The position numbers and the translations under genes are program-made. 64,000 bases of DNA from Leptospira yanagawae serovar Saopaulo str. Sao Paulo = ATCC 700523 (GTDB lineage: Bacteria > Spirochaetota > Leptospiria > Leptospirales > Leptospiraceae). A model generated the notes under the pieces. It worked only from the letters and a program-made list of their open reading frames with translations. It had not been told where the DNA came from and searched no databases. The stretch lies in assembly GCF_000332475.2 (NCBI RefSeq), contig NZ_AOGX02000015.1, positions 682,001-746,000 of the forward strand, read 5' to 3'. This document shows, in pieces, positions 18,296 to 28,858 of this stretch. The stretch's first letter is position 1. Every line of letters begins with the position of its first letter.

Positions 18296-19327
18296 CTAAT
18301 AATGATTGAGAACTTCTTCGGCAAAACCTAATATGTTCTCGAGTTTGATTTTTTTCCCATCATCTAAAACAACAGTTCCATTAAATGTTCCAAACACTTG
18401 GTGTTGGACGGATTTGATGATAAGAAAATTCATATAAGAGTTTCGGTCCACGATTGGTTTAAAATCCAAATCCAAACGATTGTCATTCGAACGGAATTTC
18501 CAAGGCGCCATGTAATCATTTGTATTGATGATGAATTCTACTTCGTCTAACTTGTGGATTTTACCATCATACAAAATCACATTTTCGGAAGCAGGCGTAC
18601 GATCCGAAAACCCATACCCTAAGTTGAGTCCAAATGGTTTTCCAGCAATCCAAGCGGATACAGAACTCCAATACCAACGATTTTTGTAAGTCCAAACCCC
18701 TCTTCCCCAATCTAACGCACCAAAGTCGGTCTTTGCATCGAACTTGTAATGAGTATTTCCTACTCTGACTTGTCCCTCCGCAGGCATACAATTGATTTTG
18801 GTATTATAGTAGAAGGCCTTTCGGTTTTCTTTCCAAGAGGTGGCTATGTTCATTGTATCCATTTTCGGTTCTTTTAATTCAATTTTTCCTTGGATCCCTT
18901 TGGAACCATCAGGTGTTAGGAATTGTTCAGATCCAAATTCTAATGTACGTTTACCATCTTTTGTTTCAAAACGTAAGTGTAATTTTTTGTCTTGGAAAGC
19001 GACAACTCCAAGATCATTCACTTTTGGAAATCCAGTTTTACCTAAAGGAACTACGGACAAAGTATCAATTTGTTGGAATGTTCCTTTTTTAAAATCCAAA
19101 AAACAGATTGCAAATAGTCCCGCATAACCTAGATCAGATGCTGTTAAGGTGATTCCAAATTCTTTTGTAGGGGAGAGGATCGAATAATAATCCCATTCTT
19201 TGATCCGAAGTTTTGAGGCGGCAATATTTTCTCGGTTATAAGTCCAAAGTGGTGAACGTGCCCAACCTTCTTCAGTAATGGTTCCATCTGCGGTTAATAA
19301 AGGGATTTGTTTTTTGATTTCAGGCAT
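18296..19327 (-). CDS. DUF2804 family protein
   Basis: A 343-residue protein with the conserved DUF2804 block DWGRGVWTYKNRWYWSS in its centre. The fold is probably all-beta, resembling lipocalin/hydroxyneurosporene-synthase-like proteins. No reaction is known for this family, and there is no signal peptide. I placed the start at the ATG at 19327 (MPEIKKQIPLLTADG), where the conserved part begins. A TTG six codons upstream is also possible. It is divergent from the GMC oxidoreductase gene. Confidence 0.8.
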   Translation of the reverse strand: MPEIKKQIPLLTADGTITEEGWARSPLWTYNRENIAASKLRIKEWDYYSILSPTKEFGITLTASDLGYAGLFAICFLDFKKGTFQQIDTLSVVPLGKTGFPKVNDLGVVAFQDKKLHLRFETKDGKRTLEFGSEQFLTPDGSKGIQGKIELKEPKMDTMNIATSWKENRKAFYYNTKINCMPAEGQVRVGNTHYKFDAKTDFGALDWGRGVWTYKNRWYWSSVSAWIAGKPFGLNLGYGFSDRTPASENVILYDGKIHKLDEVEFIINTNDYMAPWKFRSNDNRLDLDFKPIVDRNSYMNFLIIKSVQHQVFGTFNGTVVLDDGKKIKLENILGFAEEVLNHY

Positions 19328-19383
19328 GAACCGATTCAAAACCAATCATAACATTCGACCAGAAGTTTTTTCCGATTTCCTAA

Positions 19384-19430
19384 GAGCGAATTGACAGAAA
19401 ATGAATTCTATCTGAGAATCGGATTCGCTC
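19384..19430 (+). promoter_or_regulatory. Candidate promoter and 8-bp inverted repeat before the GMC gene
   Basis: TTGACA (19391-19396) followed after 17 bp by GAGAAT (19414-19419) is a plausible sigma-70 promoter. It is flanked by a perfect inverted repeat, GAGCGAAT (19384-19391) and ATTCGCTC (19423-19430), which could be an operator. Confidence 0.35.
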
Positions 19431-19458
19431 ATTCTCCACAAACAAGGAAAAACGAACC

Positions 19459-21207
19459 ATGAACCAAACCATTCCAAAAGAACATAAATTTGATTTCGAC
19501 GTGATCATCGTTGGGTCAGGATTTGGTGGTTCTGTTTCAGCCTATCGACTTTCACAAAAAGGATACAAAGTTTTAGTGATCGAGTCTGGAAAACGATGGA
19601 AGGCTGGTGACTTTCCTAAAACCAATTGGAGTTTGCGTAAGTATTTATGGATGCCAAAACTTGGTTTTTACGGAATCCAAAGGATCAACTTACTCAATGA
19701 TTTTTTACTTGTCAGTGGATCAGGAGTTGGTGGTGGATCACTCGTATATGCTTGTACATTGTATGTTCCTTCTTCCAAAGTTTTAAACTCGCCATTGTAT
19801 TCCAAAATGGGTGGGGAAAAAGCATTGTTACCTTATTACGAAGTAGCAAAGCACATGTTAGGTGTAACTGAAAATCCACAATTATGGGAACCCGACCATT
19901 TATTATTAGAAACGGCAAAATCATTTGGTAAAGAAGATACATTCCGAAGAACACCAGTAGGAATTTATTTTGGAAATAAAAAAGATCCAAAGGATCCATT
20001 TTTTGATGGAGAAGGACCTGACCGCGATCCTTGTATTTATTGTGGTGGTTGTATGGTTGGTTGCCGCCACAATGCAAAAAATACATTGGATAAAAACTAT
20101 TTATACTTAGCAGAAAAGTTAGGTGCCTTGATTTTACCAGAAACAAAGGTTACATCACTCATTCCACTCAATGTAAAGGGAATCCCTGATCCAGAAGCAA
20201 GTGGGGAATTTGGATATGAGTTAGAAACAAATAGTACAACAGGTTGGTTTGGGTATCCCAAACGAAAGTTTCGATCAAATCAAGTAGTTCTTTCAGCTGG
20301 AGTTATGGGAACCGTTGGTTTACTTCTCAAGATGCAACAAGAAAACAAAATGATTCGTTTGTCAGAGAAGTTAGGTGATACTGTTCGTACCAATAGCGAA
20401 ACGGTTTTACCAGTCACGGTTCCTGGAAGTCATAATGCAGACTACTCAAGAGGGATTGCGATCACCTCTTCTGTACATCCAGATGAAAACACTCATATCG
20501 AACCAGTAAGGTATTCCAAAGGATCAGATTTTTTTGGAGTGATGGCGAGTGTGATGACAGACGGTGGGGGAAAATTTCCAAGACCTTTGAAATTCTTTTG
20601 GACAATGGTTCGTCACCCTCTTTATTTTTTAAAAGCCCATAATCCCTTTGGTTTTGCAAAGAATTCGATCATTTTACTAGTGATGCAAACTGTAGATAAT
20701 AGCGTACGACTTGTTCGAAAGAGGAGGTTTGTTTGGCCTTTCCAAAAGACATTGACATCAACACTTTCCACTGGAGAGCCAACACCAACATACATTCCAA
20801 TTGCCAATGCTTTTACGCGTAAATTGGCAGAAATTGTAGGTGGTATCCCACGTAGTTCTTTAAATGAAACTCTATTATCGGCGCCAGTCACAGGTCATAT
20901 CATGGGTGGTTGTATTGTGGCAGAATCACCGGAAAAAGGAGTGATCGATTTAGAAAACAAAGTGTTTGGTTATGAAAACTTGCGAGTTTGTGATGCGTCC
21001 ATGTTAACCGTGAATTTAGGTGTGAATCCAAGTCTCACCATCACTGCTTTATCGGAAAGAGCCATGAGCCTGATCCCTCCGAAGGAAACAAAAGAAATTC
21101 AATTTTTGAAATTTGAAGTGAAACGAGGATTTGATAAAACGATTGGATTCAAACAGACGAAACGTGTTGTTAAAAAATCGACAACCAAACAGAGACAATT
21201 ATTGTAA
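19459..21207 (+). CDS. GMC oxidoreductase, cholesterol-oxidase-like flavoprotein
   Basis: A 582-residue FAD enzyme. The Rossmann motif [21 protein letters not shown] is near the N-terminus, [13 protein letters not shown] follows as in cholesterol oxidases, and the C-terminus has [24 protein letters not shown] Cys-rich insert, [18 protein letters not shown], marks the actinobacterial ChoD-like branch. It probably oxidises a hydroxylated lipid or sterol-like alcohol; the true substrate is unknown. No signal peptide. An ankyrin gene starts 5 nt after it. Confidence 0.88.
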   Translation: MNQTIPKEHKFDFDVIIVGSGFGGSVSAYRLSQKGYKVLVIESGKRWKAGDFPKTNWSLRKYLWMPKLGFYGIQRINLLNDFLLVSGSGVGGGSLVYACTLYVPSSKVLNSPLYSKMGGEKALLPYYEVAKHMLGVTENPQLWEPDHLLLETAKSFGKEDTFRRTPVGIYFGNKKDPKDPFFDGEGPDRDPCIYCGGCMVGCRHNAKNTLDKNYLYLAEKLGALILPETKVTSLIPLNVKGIPDPEASGEFGYELETNSTTGWFGYPKRKFRSNQVVLSAGVMGTVGLLLKMQQENKMIRLSEKLGDTVRTNSETVLPVTVPGSHNADYSRGIAITSSVHPDENTHIEPVRYSKGSDFFGVMASVMTDGGGKFPRPLKFFWTMVRHPLYFLKAHNPFGFAKNSIILLVMQTVDNSVRLVRKRRFVWPFQKTLTSTLSTGEPTPTYIPIANAFTRKLAEIVGGIPRSSLNETLLSAPVTGHIMGGCIVAESPEKGVIDLENKVFGYENLRVCDASMLTVNLGVNPSLTITALSERAMSLIPPKETKEIQFLKFEVKRGFDKTIGFKQTKRVVKKSTTKQRQLL

Positions 21208-21212
21208 CAGGA

Positions 21213-22124
21213 ATGGATGTCATTGAGGTAGCAAAATCGGGAAGTATACAAGAATGGGATGAAATCTTAAAGCAAGGTGCCGATCCCAATGAATTGGATT
21301 CCTACGGTACCAATGCACTCTCTTGGATGTTGAAAATGGATCATGTTGGTTTATTCCAACATGCGATCATAACTGGTGCCGATCCAAATTCACCGTATCG
21401 AACTCCAGGCAATGTGATCTTTGATGCGGTCAGTCAAAACCGCACTCAATTTATAGAAGCTTTGATTGCAACGGCAACCTACTGGAAATCATCACCTCAT
21501 TTGCACACTCGAGATAAGGAAGGAAACACTTTATTTCATATTTCACTTCTTGAATCAGCAGAAAGTTTATGGGAGACCATCCATCCTTGGATTTCCCATG
21601 AAGAAATGATTTTAAGGAATGAATTAGGGAGATCCATTTTTTTAGAAGCAGTTGTGGAAAATCGAATTGAGATCATTTCCTATCTTTTAAAAACATTTCC
21701 AGAGATCGTAAGCCAAACAGATAGTGAAGGTAAAAATGCACTCCACTTGGCTTCCGAAAGGAATTTAGACGAAGTTTGTTCTATTTTACTTGAAGACAGA
21801 AAATTCAAATTAGAATCAAAAGATAACTTTGGTAATACGGCTTTGTTTTTGTCTGCATCTGCCGATGGAGTGGAATCCATGAAAGAACTTTTGTATGCAG
21901 GTGCGAACCCTTTCGTTTGGGGAGAAAATGAAGAATCCATCACGAGGTTACTGGATCGAGAAAAATTTGGACATTGCCTCAAATCTTGGAAAGATTTTGT
22001 GATTCAAAAAGCGATCTTAGGTGATGTATATCCCTTCAGAAAAGAAATGATCCAATACATCAAATTAGAAAAACCTTTTAAACCAGAAGAACTCGCCAAA
22101 GCAAAGTTAATTGACTTAATTTAA
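21213..22124 (+). CDS. Ankyrin-repeat protein
   Basis: A 303-residue soluble protein built of about six to seven ankyrin repeats. Recognisable units include GADPNELDSYGTNALSWML, DKEGNTLFHISLL, DSEGKNALHLASE, DNFGNTALFLSAS and LLYAGANPFVWG. Ankyrin proteins bind other proteins; no enzymatic domain is present. The 5-nt gap to the GMC oxidoreductase suggests co-translation and a functional link, perhaps as a chaperone or inhibitor of that enzyme. Its 3' end converges on the gene at 22151. Confidence 0.9.
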   Translation: MDVIEVAKSGSIQEWDEILKQGADPNELDSYGTNALSWMLKMDHVGLFQHAIITGADPNSPYRTPGNVIFDAVSQNRTQFIEALIATATYWKSSPHLHTRDKEGNTLFHISLLESAESLWETIHPWISHEEMILRNELGRSIFLEAVVENRIEIISYLLKTFPEIVSQTDSEGKNALHLASERNLDEVCSILLEDRKFKLESKDNFGNTALFLSASADGVESMKELLYAGANPFVWGENEESITRLLDREKFGHCLKSWKDFVIQKAILGDVYPFRKEMIQYIKLEKPFKPEELAKAKLIDLI

Positions 22125-22150
22125 ATCAAAATGAATTCAATCACAACTTT

Positions 22151-23806
22151 CTATTTCTGCGGAGTGGAATCATCTCCTAAAAATTTAGGTCCATAATTCC
22201 CTTCTCTGTCTGAATGATTTCGTTCACTCCTAGGACGTTCAAAGGTATAATGTTGTTCGATATTGGTTTTGAAAGGGGCGTTTTCAGGTGATTCCCCATA
22301 TTGTTTGAGTTCATTTATTTTTAAAACTGTCCTTGGGTGTTTGCCAAGCCTTCCTTGGAATTGAAAAAAGGTCGCCACTGATTTATCAACTTGATGGTGT
22401 CCGTCTGGGTCTTCGACAGCTTTTTGGTTCACCCAACCAGGTTCTTCCCACATGACCAACTTCTCGATCCTTTGTTTCACCATCCTTCTAGCATCCACAA
22501 ATTGTGTAGGAGTTTGGTTCACTTGTTCTCCTTCAATTTCGGAATGATGAGATCCTTTTTGATCAATCGTATCTGTTTTGACCTTGGGGTTAGATGTACC
22601 AGGTCCTATTTTTACAGCCATTAAATCATTCTCTGATAAATCAGATGGAATGACTAAAATGGATTCTTTTGCATCAAAACTTGGGAATACATCCCAAGGA
22701 TCCGAAATATAATTGAATAAAAAATTACCTGCATTAAGTTTTACCGTATAACCACCATAAGCCGAAGTTGGATTTCCGCCATCTGATCCCATATTCCCTT
22801 TTGCCACATACAATATGGGATGGTTGTTTAGGGAATTGATATTGTTAAAATTTGTATCGAGTAATATATGATTGTGACCTGTAAGTAAAATTCGTTTTGG
22901 TTTTCCATCTTTGGATATCAGAAGTGCATACGATTCCAGATCACCTTGGTGAATGTTTCCAAATTTTGTTGGGCCTTCATTCCAATCATACCAAATCCAA
23001 TAAGACACAACCATATCACCGTTCCCAACTTCATACCAATAATTGGCATCATCACGAAAACCTGGTAATGCTTCTTTTTGTGTTCCTGATACCGTTGTTT
23101 CAGCATACCTCACATGGTAATACAAGTGAGTTGGGTTTTTGGTTGGCAAAAATTCCGGGAAGGAAACAAAATTCCAAGTTGTTTGCCCTTTTGTTTTCCT
23201 TCGAAGATCCTTTTCCGGCAATGGGTATTCCTGCGAAGTAAAGAATTCGGAATATTTCTCTATGTTAGATGGTAAATGTTTTTTATCTTTATGGAATACT
23301 AGGATTGGTGCAAATTTTTTGGCTATTCCTTCCTGGATGCGATTTGGAATTTTGTTTTCTTGGCTGACAAATCGAAATTCCTTCGTGAGATTTCCACCTA
23401 ATTTAAGTATGTCGTCTGGAGAATACCAATACGGATTGTGGCCAGGGGAAAACTTGCCGTGAACCTTTTCAATGCCTGTGATGCGAATTGCCAAATGTGT
23501 CCAATGGTTTGGAAGTGTTTGATTTTGTTTTAAGCTGGCAACATTCGTTTTGATTTTTCCTAACTCATATCGATTTTCTAAAATAGGAATATAACAGTTT
23601 TTAGATGTTGGATCTTGGCATAAAAAGAACTGGAGTGAAAAGGATATCGGTTCTCCGACAAGGTCCTTAGGGATCGCTGATAATTTCAATTGGAGAGAGA
23701 GGGAACTTGGAAGACTCGAGGGATTAGTTGTGTTTTGCGTCGTTTTACATTGGTAGGTAACAAAAAAAACAAAGAGGATTGTGAAGAGGCAGTTTGTATG
23801 TTTCAT
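22151..23806 (-). CDS. Lipoprotein with Vps62-like domain
   Basis: A 551-residue lipoprotein with a signal ending in the lipobox VTYQC (Cys at about residue 20). After a Ser/Thr-rich spacer the central part shows KKFAPILVFHKDKKHLPSNIEKYSEFF. This resembles the opening block of Vps62/DUF946 proteins found in fungi, plants and some bacteria. It continues with YWIWYDWNEGP, HQGDLESYALLIS and HNHILLDTN, consistent with that fold. The biochemical role of the family is unknown. The protein is anchored at the cell surface or periplasm. Confidence 0.65.
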   Translation of the reverse strand: MKHTNCLFTILFVFFVTYQCKTTQNTTNPSSLPSSLSLQLKLSAIPKDLVGEPISFSLQFFLCQDPTSKNCYIPILENRYELGKIKTNVASLKQNQTLPNHWTHLAIRITGIEKVHGKFSPGHNPYWYSPDDILKLGGNLTKEFRFVSQENKIPNRIQEGIAKKFAPILVFHKDKKHLPSNIEKYSEFFTSQEYPLPEKDLRRKTKGQTTWNFVSFPEFLPTKNPTHLYYHVRYAETTVSGTQKEALPGFRDDANYWYEVGNGDMVVSYWIWYDWNEGPTKFGNIHQGDLESYALLISKDGKPKRILLTGHNHILLDTNFNNINSLNNHPILYVAKGNMGSDGGNPTSAYGGYTVKLNAGNFLFNYISDPWDVFPSFDAKESILVIPSDLSENDLMAVKIGPGTSNPKVKTDTIDQKGSHHSEIEGEQVNQTPTQFVDARRMVKQRIEKLVMWEEPGWVNQKAVEDPDGHHQVDKSVATFFQFQGRLGKHPRTVLKINELKQYGESPENAPFKTNIEQHYTFERPRSERNHSDREGNYGPKFLGDDSTPQK

Positions 23807-23831
23807 AAAATCAGAATTCTTTTAGAAATAA

Positions 23832-23857
23832 AAAAACCCCTGAAATCAGGGGTTTTT
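23832..23857 (-). terminator. Terminator after the Lys-rich exported protein gene
   Basis: AAAAACCCCTGA and TCAGGGGTTTTT form a nearly continuous 12-bp stem. A T run follows on the minus strand; the symmetric A/T ends could serve both strands. Confidence 0.85.
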
Positions 23858-23877
23858 CAATAAAAGGAAGAAAGGAA

Positions 23878-24132
23878 TTACTCAGCGTCTTTCTTTGCTT
23901 TTTTTTCTTTTTTGGCTTTCTTAGCTTTTTTTGCCTTTTTATCGCCGTTTTTGTTATTCTTTTTCTCTTTTTTCTCACCGTCTTTGTTGTTCATTTTATC
24001 TTTTTTAGGTTTAACGGTTTCAGAAGCTTCTTCTGTTTGCATTGTTGGTTCTTCGTCTGCTTCCGCTGTTTGTGCAAACAAACCAAAACTGCTAAAAGAG
24101 AAAAGAGTTAGAATCACAAGAAATTTTTTCAT
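23878..24132 (-). CDS. Small exported Lys-rich low-complexity protein
   Basis: An 84-residue product with a signal peptide (residues 1-20, ending GLFAQ). A short acidic segment (TAEADEEPTMQTEEASE) follows, then a tail made almost only of Lys with Ala, Asn, Asp and Glu (repeats of KKAKKA). GAGG precedes the ATG and a strong terminator follows, so it is a self-standing gene. The tail could bind nucleic acid, peptidoglycan or lipopolysaccharide by charge. No family is recognised. Confidence 0.75.
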   Translation of the reverse strand: MKKFLVILTLFSFSSFGLFAQTAEADEEPTMQTEEASETVKPKKDKMNNKDGEKKEKKNNKNGDKKAKKAKKAKKEKKAKKDAE

Positions 24133-24211
24133 TTTTTACCTCGTATCGAATGTGCGACCAATTAGATACTACTTCGTCGATTATACAAGATTAAATTTGG
24201 AACGATCTTGT

Positions 24212-25597
24212 TTATTTTCCGACACAAAATTTGCTAAAAATTCGACCCAGAATTTCCTCATTTTCGACAGTCCCATTCACTTGCCCAATCTCTTGTAATG
24301 CGACATTGATTTCTTGGATGTAAATTTCCGCTGGAGCACCGTTTTCCATCAGTTGGATGGCTTCTGACAAACAAGATTCAATTTTTTGAATGTGATACCT
24401 TTGTCGGTCTTCGAGTAAGACCAAATCCTCAGTATCATCTTTGGAGGTAAGTTTTGATTTTAATAATTCTAATAATTCGGGGATTCCTTGTTTTGTTTTG
24501 CAAGAAATTTCTGAAATCGTGAGTTGGAATTCCTCTTTGAAATTATGAACGGATTCCATTTGCCATGATGGGTGTTTTGCATCGATTTTGTTGGCTACGA
24601 TGAGTGAACCAAACAAACGATCTTTGTGTTTTGCAAAAAAAGTTTCTTTTTCGAAGGGAAGGGATGTATCGATGAGAAATAATTTAACATTCGCACTATC
24701 TGCTTCTCGTTTACTTCGTTCGATTCCCATTCGTTCGATAGTATCATCTGTATCTCTAATGCCAGCTGTATCAACAAGTCGAATGGGAATGCCATCCAAA
24801 CTTAATTCTTCCGCTATGTAATCTCTTGTTGTGCCAGGAACATCAGAGATAATTGATCGATCTTTTCCAATCAAAACATTCATAAGACTCGATTTACCCG
24901 TATTAGGTTCTCCATACAATACAACTGTTGATTGTAAGATAAAGGATTCTGCTCTCTCTGAATCTTTGATCAGTTTAGAACATAAATTTTTGAGGGCAAC
25001 CATTCGGTTTTTTCGTTCTTCTAAACTTTCGAAAGTGAGGTCTTCCGTTGAAAAATCAATTTCGGCTTCACATTCCGCTTTGAGTGAAATTAAATCACTT
25101 CGGATTTTAGAACTTAATTTGGTGATCTCACCGAATACGTTTTTTTGTGCGAGTTCCAATTCGAATTTGGACCTTGCTTCAATCAATCGACTAATGGCTT
25201 CTGCCCCAGACAAATTGATTTTTCCATTGAGATACGCACGTTTGGTAAATTCACCTTTATCTGCAGGTCGTGCTCCTTTTTCCAAAAGTACATGGAGTGC
25301 ACGTTTTAATAAAATGGGATTTCCATGTAAATGGAATTCGGCTAGATCTTCACCTGTGTATGAGTTAGGTGCTGGATAATAGATAAAGACAATTTGGTCG
25401 AGAGGTTTTCCGTTTTCCACAAAGTCGCAGAAAATGGCAGATCGTTTTTGGTTTTGTATGAATGTTTGAGTTAGGGGAGTTCCGTTTTTTTCTAAAACGG
25501 CAAGGGAGATGGGCAAAACCAATGAACCCGAGACCCGGAGGATACCAATCGCTCCTGGGCCTTGGGCAGTGGACAATGCCGCTATGGTATCAATCAA
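24212..25597 (-). CDS. mnmE: tRNA modification GTPase MnmE (TrmE)
   Basis: With MnmG, MnmE installs the (carboxymethyl)aminomethyl group on U34 of certain tRNAs. The 461 residues show the N-terminal tetrahydrofolate domain ([22 protein letters not shown]), the G domain motifs [25 protein letters not shown] and NKID, and the C-terminal active-site motif FCVGK with the essential Cys. It is the last gene of the rpmH operon and overlaps jag by 8 nt. Confidence 0.97.
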   Translation of the reverse strand: MIDTIAALSTAQGPGAIGILRVSGSLVLPISLAVLEKNGTPLTQTFIQNQKRSAIFCDFVENGKPLDQIVFIYYPAPNSYTGEDLAEFHLHGNPILLKRALHVLLEKGARPADKGEFTKRAYLNGKINLSGAEAISRLIEARSKFELELAQKNVFGEITKLSSKIRSDLISLKAECEAEIDFSTEDLTFESLEERKNRMVALKNLCSKLIKDSERAESFILQSTVVLYGEPNTGKSSLMNVLIGKDRSIISDVPGTTRDYIAEELSLDGIPIRLVDTAGIRDTDDTIERMGIERSKREADSANVKLFLIDTSLPFEKETFFAKHKDRLFGSLIVANKIDAKHPSWQMESVHNFKEEFQLTISEISCKTKQGIPELLELLKSKLTSKDDTEDLVLLEDRQRYHIQKIESCLSEAIQLMENGAPAEIYIQEINVALQEIGQVNGTVENEEILGRIFSKFCVGK

Positions 25598-26321
25598 GAT
25601 CTTCTTGGTCTACTCCATCTGCAAAATCTTCAACAGGCAGACCTTTTTTTGACGGATCTTCTAAGTCTTTGTATTTGTGTTTTTCTTTTGCTGAAATGAC
25701 ACGTACACGTTTAAATGTTCCGTTACCTTCTGATCTTGTGAACACTCTTTCGTCTTCTTGGATTGCCATGTGGACAATCCTTCTTTCAAAAGGATTCATT
25801 GGATCGAGTAGTTTTGACCTTCCTGATTTAATCACTGAAGCAGCTACTGATTTTGCCAATCGGATGAGAGATAACTCGCGTTTGTCGCGATATGATTCGA
25901 TATCCAAAACAATTTTACGATTGTGTCGGATTTTTGGATCCACCATAAGATTAAGAAGGAATTGGAGCGAATCCAAAGTGCCTCCACGTTTTCCAATGAT
26001 GAGACCAGATTCTTTACTGGTTAGTTCCACATAAATTTTTCCGTCTACGTCACCCATTCCTACAACTTCTGCAGGGATTCCCATCTTTTTCAAAATGGTG
26101 ATGATCACCCCATGGATGATTTTTTCTGATGGGATGTCCGTGTTAGCAACAAACGCGCGTACAACGGCAGGTTTTTTTTGAGTGATTCCTAAAAAGCCTG
26201 ACTTTCCGGAATCAACTACTTCGAAACGTAAATCGCCTGCTTGGAGACGAAGGGTTTCGAGAGTGTAATCTTCTGCTTCCCCTTTCGTTTTTCCTTCGGC
26301 TTCGAAAATGTAATTATTCAT
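25590..26321 (-). CDS. khpB: Jag/KhpB RNA-binding protein (SpoIIIJ-associated)
   Basis: A 243-residue protein with three domains. The Jag N-terminal domain (residues 1-55) has GKSGFLGI. The KH domain (about 75-150) has the loop [11 protein letters not shown]. The R3H domain (about 160-215) has [11 protein letters not shown]. KhpB with KhpA binds RNA and affects cell elongation and division in Gram-positives; its role in spirochaetes is less studied. Position next to yidC is the classical one. Confidence 0.92.
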   Translation of the reverse strand: MNNYIFEAEGKTKGEAEDYTLETLRLQAGDLRFEVVDSGKSGFLGITQKKPAVVRAFVANTDIPSEKIIHGVIITILKKMGIPAEVVGMGDVDGKIYVELTSKESGLIIGKRGGTLDSLQFLLNLMVDPKIRHNRKIVLDIESYRDKRELSLIRLAKSVAASVIKSGRSKLLDPMNPFERRIVHMAIQEDERVFTRSEGNGTFKRVRVISAKEKHKYKDLEDPSKKGLPVEDFADGVDQEDLD

Positions 26322-26349
26322 CTGTGATCTTCCTTGTTAAACAATGATT

Positions 26350-28299
26350 TCATTTCTTTTTTTTGTTTTGGTTTCTAAAACCAGGCCTTGCCACTGCTTG
26401 TGAGTTGTTAGCAGGAGCCGGTCCACCGTTTGTCGGTTTTTTATCCTCAGACTTACCAAACTTGTTTGTATACACTTGTTGTGCGATGGACAAAATGTTT
26501 TGCATCGTCCAATACATCGTTACTCCCGCAGGCATTGACCAAAAGAAATATAACATAATGACAGGCATCATGTACATCATCATCTTTTGGTTTGGATCTG
26601 TAGAAACTGTTGTCATTTTGGATTGGACCACTTGAGTTGCTACCATGATGAGTGGGAGGATGTTGATGGCTAACGTTCCAATGAAGGCTAATTTTGGTGT
26701 TGTGAATACTGTATCAGGTTCACTTAAGTCTTTGATCCAAAGAAAAGGGGAATTCCAAAGGTCTACCGTGTCTGAAAATGCCGTATACAGTGCGATAAAG
26801 ATCGGAATTTGGATGAGCATTGGAAGGCAACCCGCCATCGGATTGGTTCCATTCTTTTTATAGAGTTCGATCGTTTTTTCTTGTTTGAGTTTTGGATCGT
26901 CTGCATATTTCTCATTGATGAGTTTGATTTGCGGAGATAACTCTTGCATTTTCTTCATTGACTCCGCTTGTTTTTTGTTCAGCGGATAAAATGCTAATTT
27001 GAATAGAATGGCAAAGATAACTATCGCCCAACCGTAGTTTGGAATCACCAAATAAATTTTCTTTAAGATCCATACAATCCCATTGCGAAGTGGAGTTGTG
27101 ATCCCTTGGTTGAATGATTTGTCGAGAGATTCACTTAAGCCCGCAAATGTTGAGTCTTTGTTGATTTTCGGATCGAGTTTGCTATCGCGGAATGCAGTTC
27201 CATCCAACTCACGAACTCCTACATAGGCCGCATAATCTAAGTTAACTTCTTCACCAGGACCAAGTTTCCAATTGTCATAAACAAGTAGGACTCCAGTTTC
27301 GTTACCTTTTCGGTTATCCAGTAAAACACCTGCTGGTTTGTCGTCTAGTGGATCGATCACACCGATAAAATAACGACTTCCTGTTCCAACAAAATCAACT
27401 TTGTCGTTAGAACCTTTTTTGATTTCGTAACGAGTGTCTTTTCCTTCGTTGGATCCAAATAAATTGTCAAAAAATCCTTGGGTGGTTGTTCCATCAATAT
27501 GGTCTTTAAAACTTCCATCTAAATAGTAGTAACGAAAGTAGTGAGCATTGTCGCGGTCATTAAAGTCTTCTTTTTTCTTTAAGATGGGACCAAGGGAACT
27601 AAAGGAACGAAAGTATACATCAGATTTTGTTGGAGAAATGTGAATGGTTTCAGATGTTTTGTTTTTTAATGTTAAATGGAACTTAAAGTAATTTTCAGAA
27701 GGGAAAAATTGGAATTTTTTCTGGATCGTAAATTTACCATCGATAGATGGTGCTTCAAAGATAACAGTTTTGGTATCGGCATTGTAACTAGAGCTGAAGT
27801 TAACTAAGTTATATGCAGAAAAAGGAATGGTGTCTTTGTCTTCAATGATGTTGAAGTCAAATCCTTGTCCTCTTGTGAGCTCTACTGCTTTTTCAGTTTG
27901 GCCATCAAAATCAATTTGGAACTTTGGGTCTTTTGCAATTACAAATTCAGAACCATCTGGTTCTTTATGATCTTTGATATAATATTCAGTGATCCTTCCA
28001 CCCAAACTCGAAAATCGAACTAAAAACGAATCAGTTTTTAACGAAAAGGTTTTTACATCTTCTGGTTTGACTGGATTAAGTTTTGTCGATTCAGATGTTG
28101 CCTTTTTGATTTCAGCTTTTGGACTGGCATTTGTTGTTTTTTCTTTTTCCGTTCCCTCAGTTTTAGCAGCCTCATCAACTGCTTTTGGTTTTGGAGGTTG
28201 TGGTGGAAAAAAGATATAATTGATCCCCATCCATACTGCTAAACTTAAAAATAAAGCGAGGAATAAGCGACCTTGTCTGTTAGTGGAATCGTTTTGCAT
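26350..28299 (-). CDS. yidC: Membrane protein insertase YidC
   Basis: A 649-residue inner-membrane insertase of the Gram-negative type. TM1 lies near residues 12-30, followed by a charged Lys/Glu/Pro linker and a large periplasmic beta-domain (about 80-390). Five helices follow from about residue 410, with [40 protein letters not shown] and [16 protein letters not shown]. The C-terminus is Lys-rich. It inserts proteins with or without Sec. It lies 3 nt after yidD. Confidence 0.97.
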   Translation of the reverse strand: MQNDSTNRQGRLFLALFLSLAVWMGINYIFFPPQPPKPKAVDEAAKTEGTEKEKTTNASPKAEIKKATSESTKLNPVKPEDVKTFSLKTDSFLVRFSSLGGRITEYYIKDHKEPDGSEFVIAKDPKFQIDFDGQTEKAVELTRGQGFDFNIIEDKDTIPFSAYNLVNFSSSYNADTKTVIFEAPSIDGKFTIQKKFQFFPSENYFKFHLTLKNKTSETIHISPTKSDVYFRSFSSLGPILKKKEDFNDRDNAHYFRYYYLDGSFKDHIDGTTTQGFFDNLFGSNEGKDTRYEIKKGSNDKVDFVGTGSRYFIGVIDPLDDKPAGVLLDNRKGNETGVLLVYDNWKLGPGEEVNLDYAAYVGVRELDGTAFRDSKLDPKINKDSTFAGLSESLDKSFNQGITTPLRNGIVWILKKIYLVIPNYGWAIVIFAILFKLAFYPLNKKQAESMKKMQELSPQIKLINEKYADDPKLKQEKTIELYKKNGTNPMAGCLPMLIQIPIFIALYTAFSDTVDLWNSPFLWIKDLSEPDTVFTTPKLAFIGTLAINILPLIMVATQVVQSKMTTVSTDPNQKMMMYMMPVIMLYFFWSMPAGVTMYWTMQNILSIAQQVYTNKFGKSEDKKPTNGGPAPANNSQAVARPGFRNQNKKKK

Positions 28300-28302
28300 A
28301 AT

Positions 28303-28530
28303 TTAACTCTTGTTATAAGATTTCGGTAAAGGGTCATGCCCACCTTCATGATAGGGGTGGCATTTTGAAATTCGAATGATACTTAAAACAAACGCTTTGT
28401 ACCAAGGATAGGTTTCAAACGCTTGTTTGGCGTATTCAGAACAGCTAGGAGTGAATCGACATGACGGAGGTAATAGGGGAGAGAGCAGTTTTTTGTAGAG
28501 GAAAATAAGAAACAAAAACAGCCGATTCAT
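28303..28530 (-). CDS. yidD: Membrane protein insertion efficiency factor YidD
   Basis: A 75-residue protein with an amphipathic N-terminus and the family core [17 protein letters not shown] followed by [14 protein letters not shown]. Three conserved Cys are present. YidD assists YidC-dependent insertion. It overlaps rnpA by 4 nt and precedes yidC by 3 nt. Confidence 0.96.
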   Translation of the reverse strand: MNRLFLFLIFLYKKLLSPLLPPSCRFTPSCSEYAKQAFETYPWYKAFVLSIIRISKCHPYHEGGHDPLPKSYNKS

Positions 28531-28787
28531 GGGAATTGTTTTAGTGCCGAAAGGAATAAAACCTCTCGGTCTTCCTTAGATAATTTCGCAAATCCAACCT
28601 GCACAAGTAGCGCACAATCGAATCCTACTGGGATCAGAGAAAGATTTTTCCGAACCAACTCTCTTAGAATTCGTTTCGAACGGTTGCGTAGAACGGCAGT
28701 TTTGTGAGTTTTATCGGGGCAAAATAAAAAACTGGCAAAAGGTTGGCCGTTTTTCCGAACAAGCCAACGAAGTGGAGGCTTGCCCAT
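28527..28787 (-). CDS. rnpA: Ribonuclease P protein component (N-terminus uncertain)
   Basis: RnpA binds the RNase P RNA for 5' processing of tRNAs. The RNR motif is clear ([16 protein letters not shown]), as is [12 protein letters not shown]. From the ATG at 28787 the protein has only 86 residues, well below the usual 105-130. The frame stays open for 22 codons upstream, to a TAG at 28854-28856, and that stretch encodes LRDQTRIQELFRQNRK, which matches the conserved first helix and strand of RnpA. The stretch has no ATG, GTG, TTG or CTG; the only AUN codon is ATC at 28815-28817. AGGAG (28851-28855) lies ahead. The true start is therefore probably upstream and non-standard. Confidence 0.88.
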   Translation of the reverse strand: MGKPPLRWLVRKNGQPFASFLFCPDKTHKTAVLRNRSKRILRELVRKNLSLIPVGFDCALLVQVGFAKLSKEDREVLFLSALKQFP

Positions 28788-28858
28788 TTTTCGATTCTGA
28801 CGAAAGAGTTCCTGGATCCTAGTTTGGTCGCGAAGGGTCTCCGAAGGAAGCTCCTAAA

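Noticed and set aside
24185..24211. Inverted repeat ACAAGAT/ATCTTGT after mnmE as a terminator
   Set aside because: The stem is only 7 bp, A+T-rich, with a 13-nt loop and no T tract on the relevant strand.
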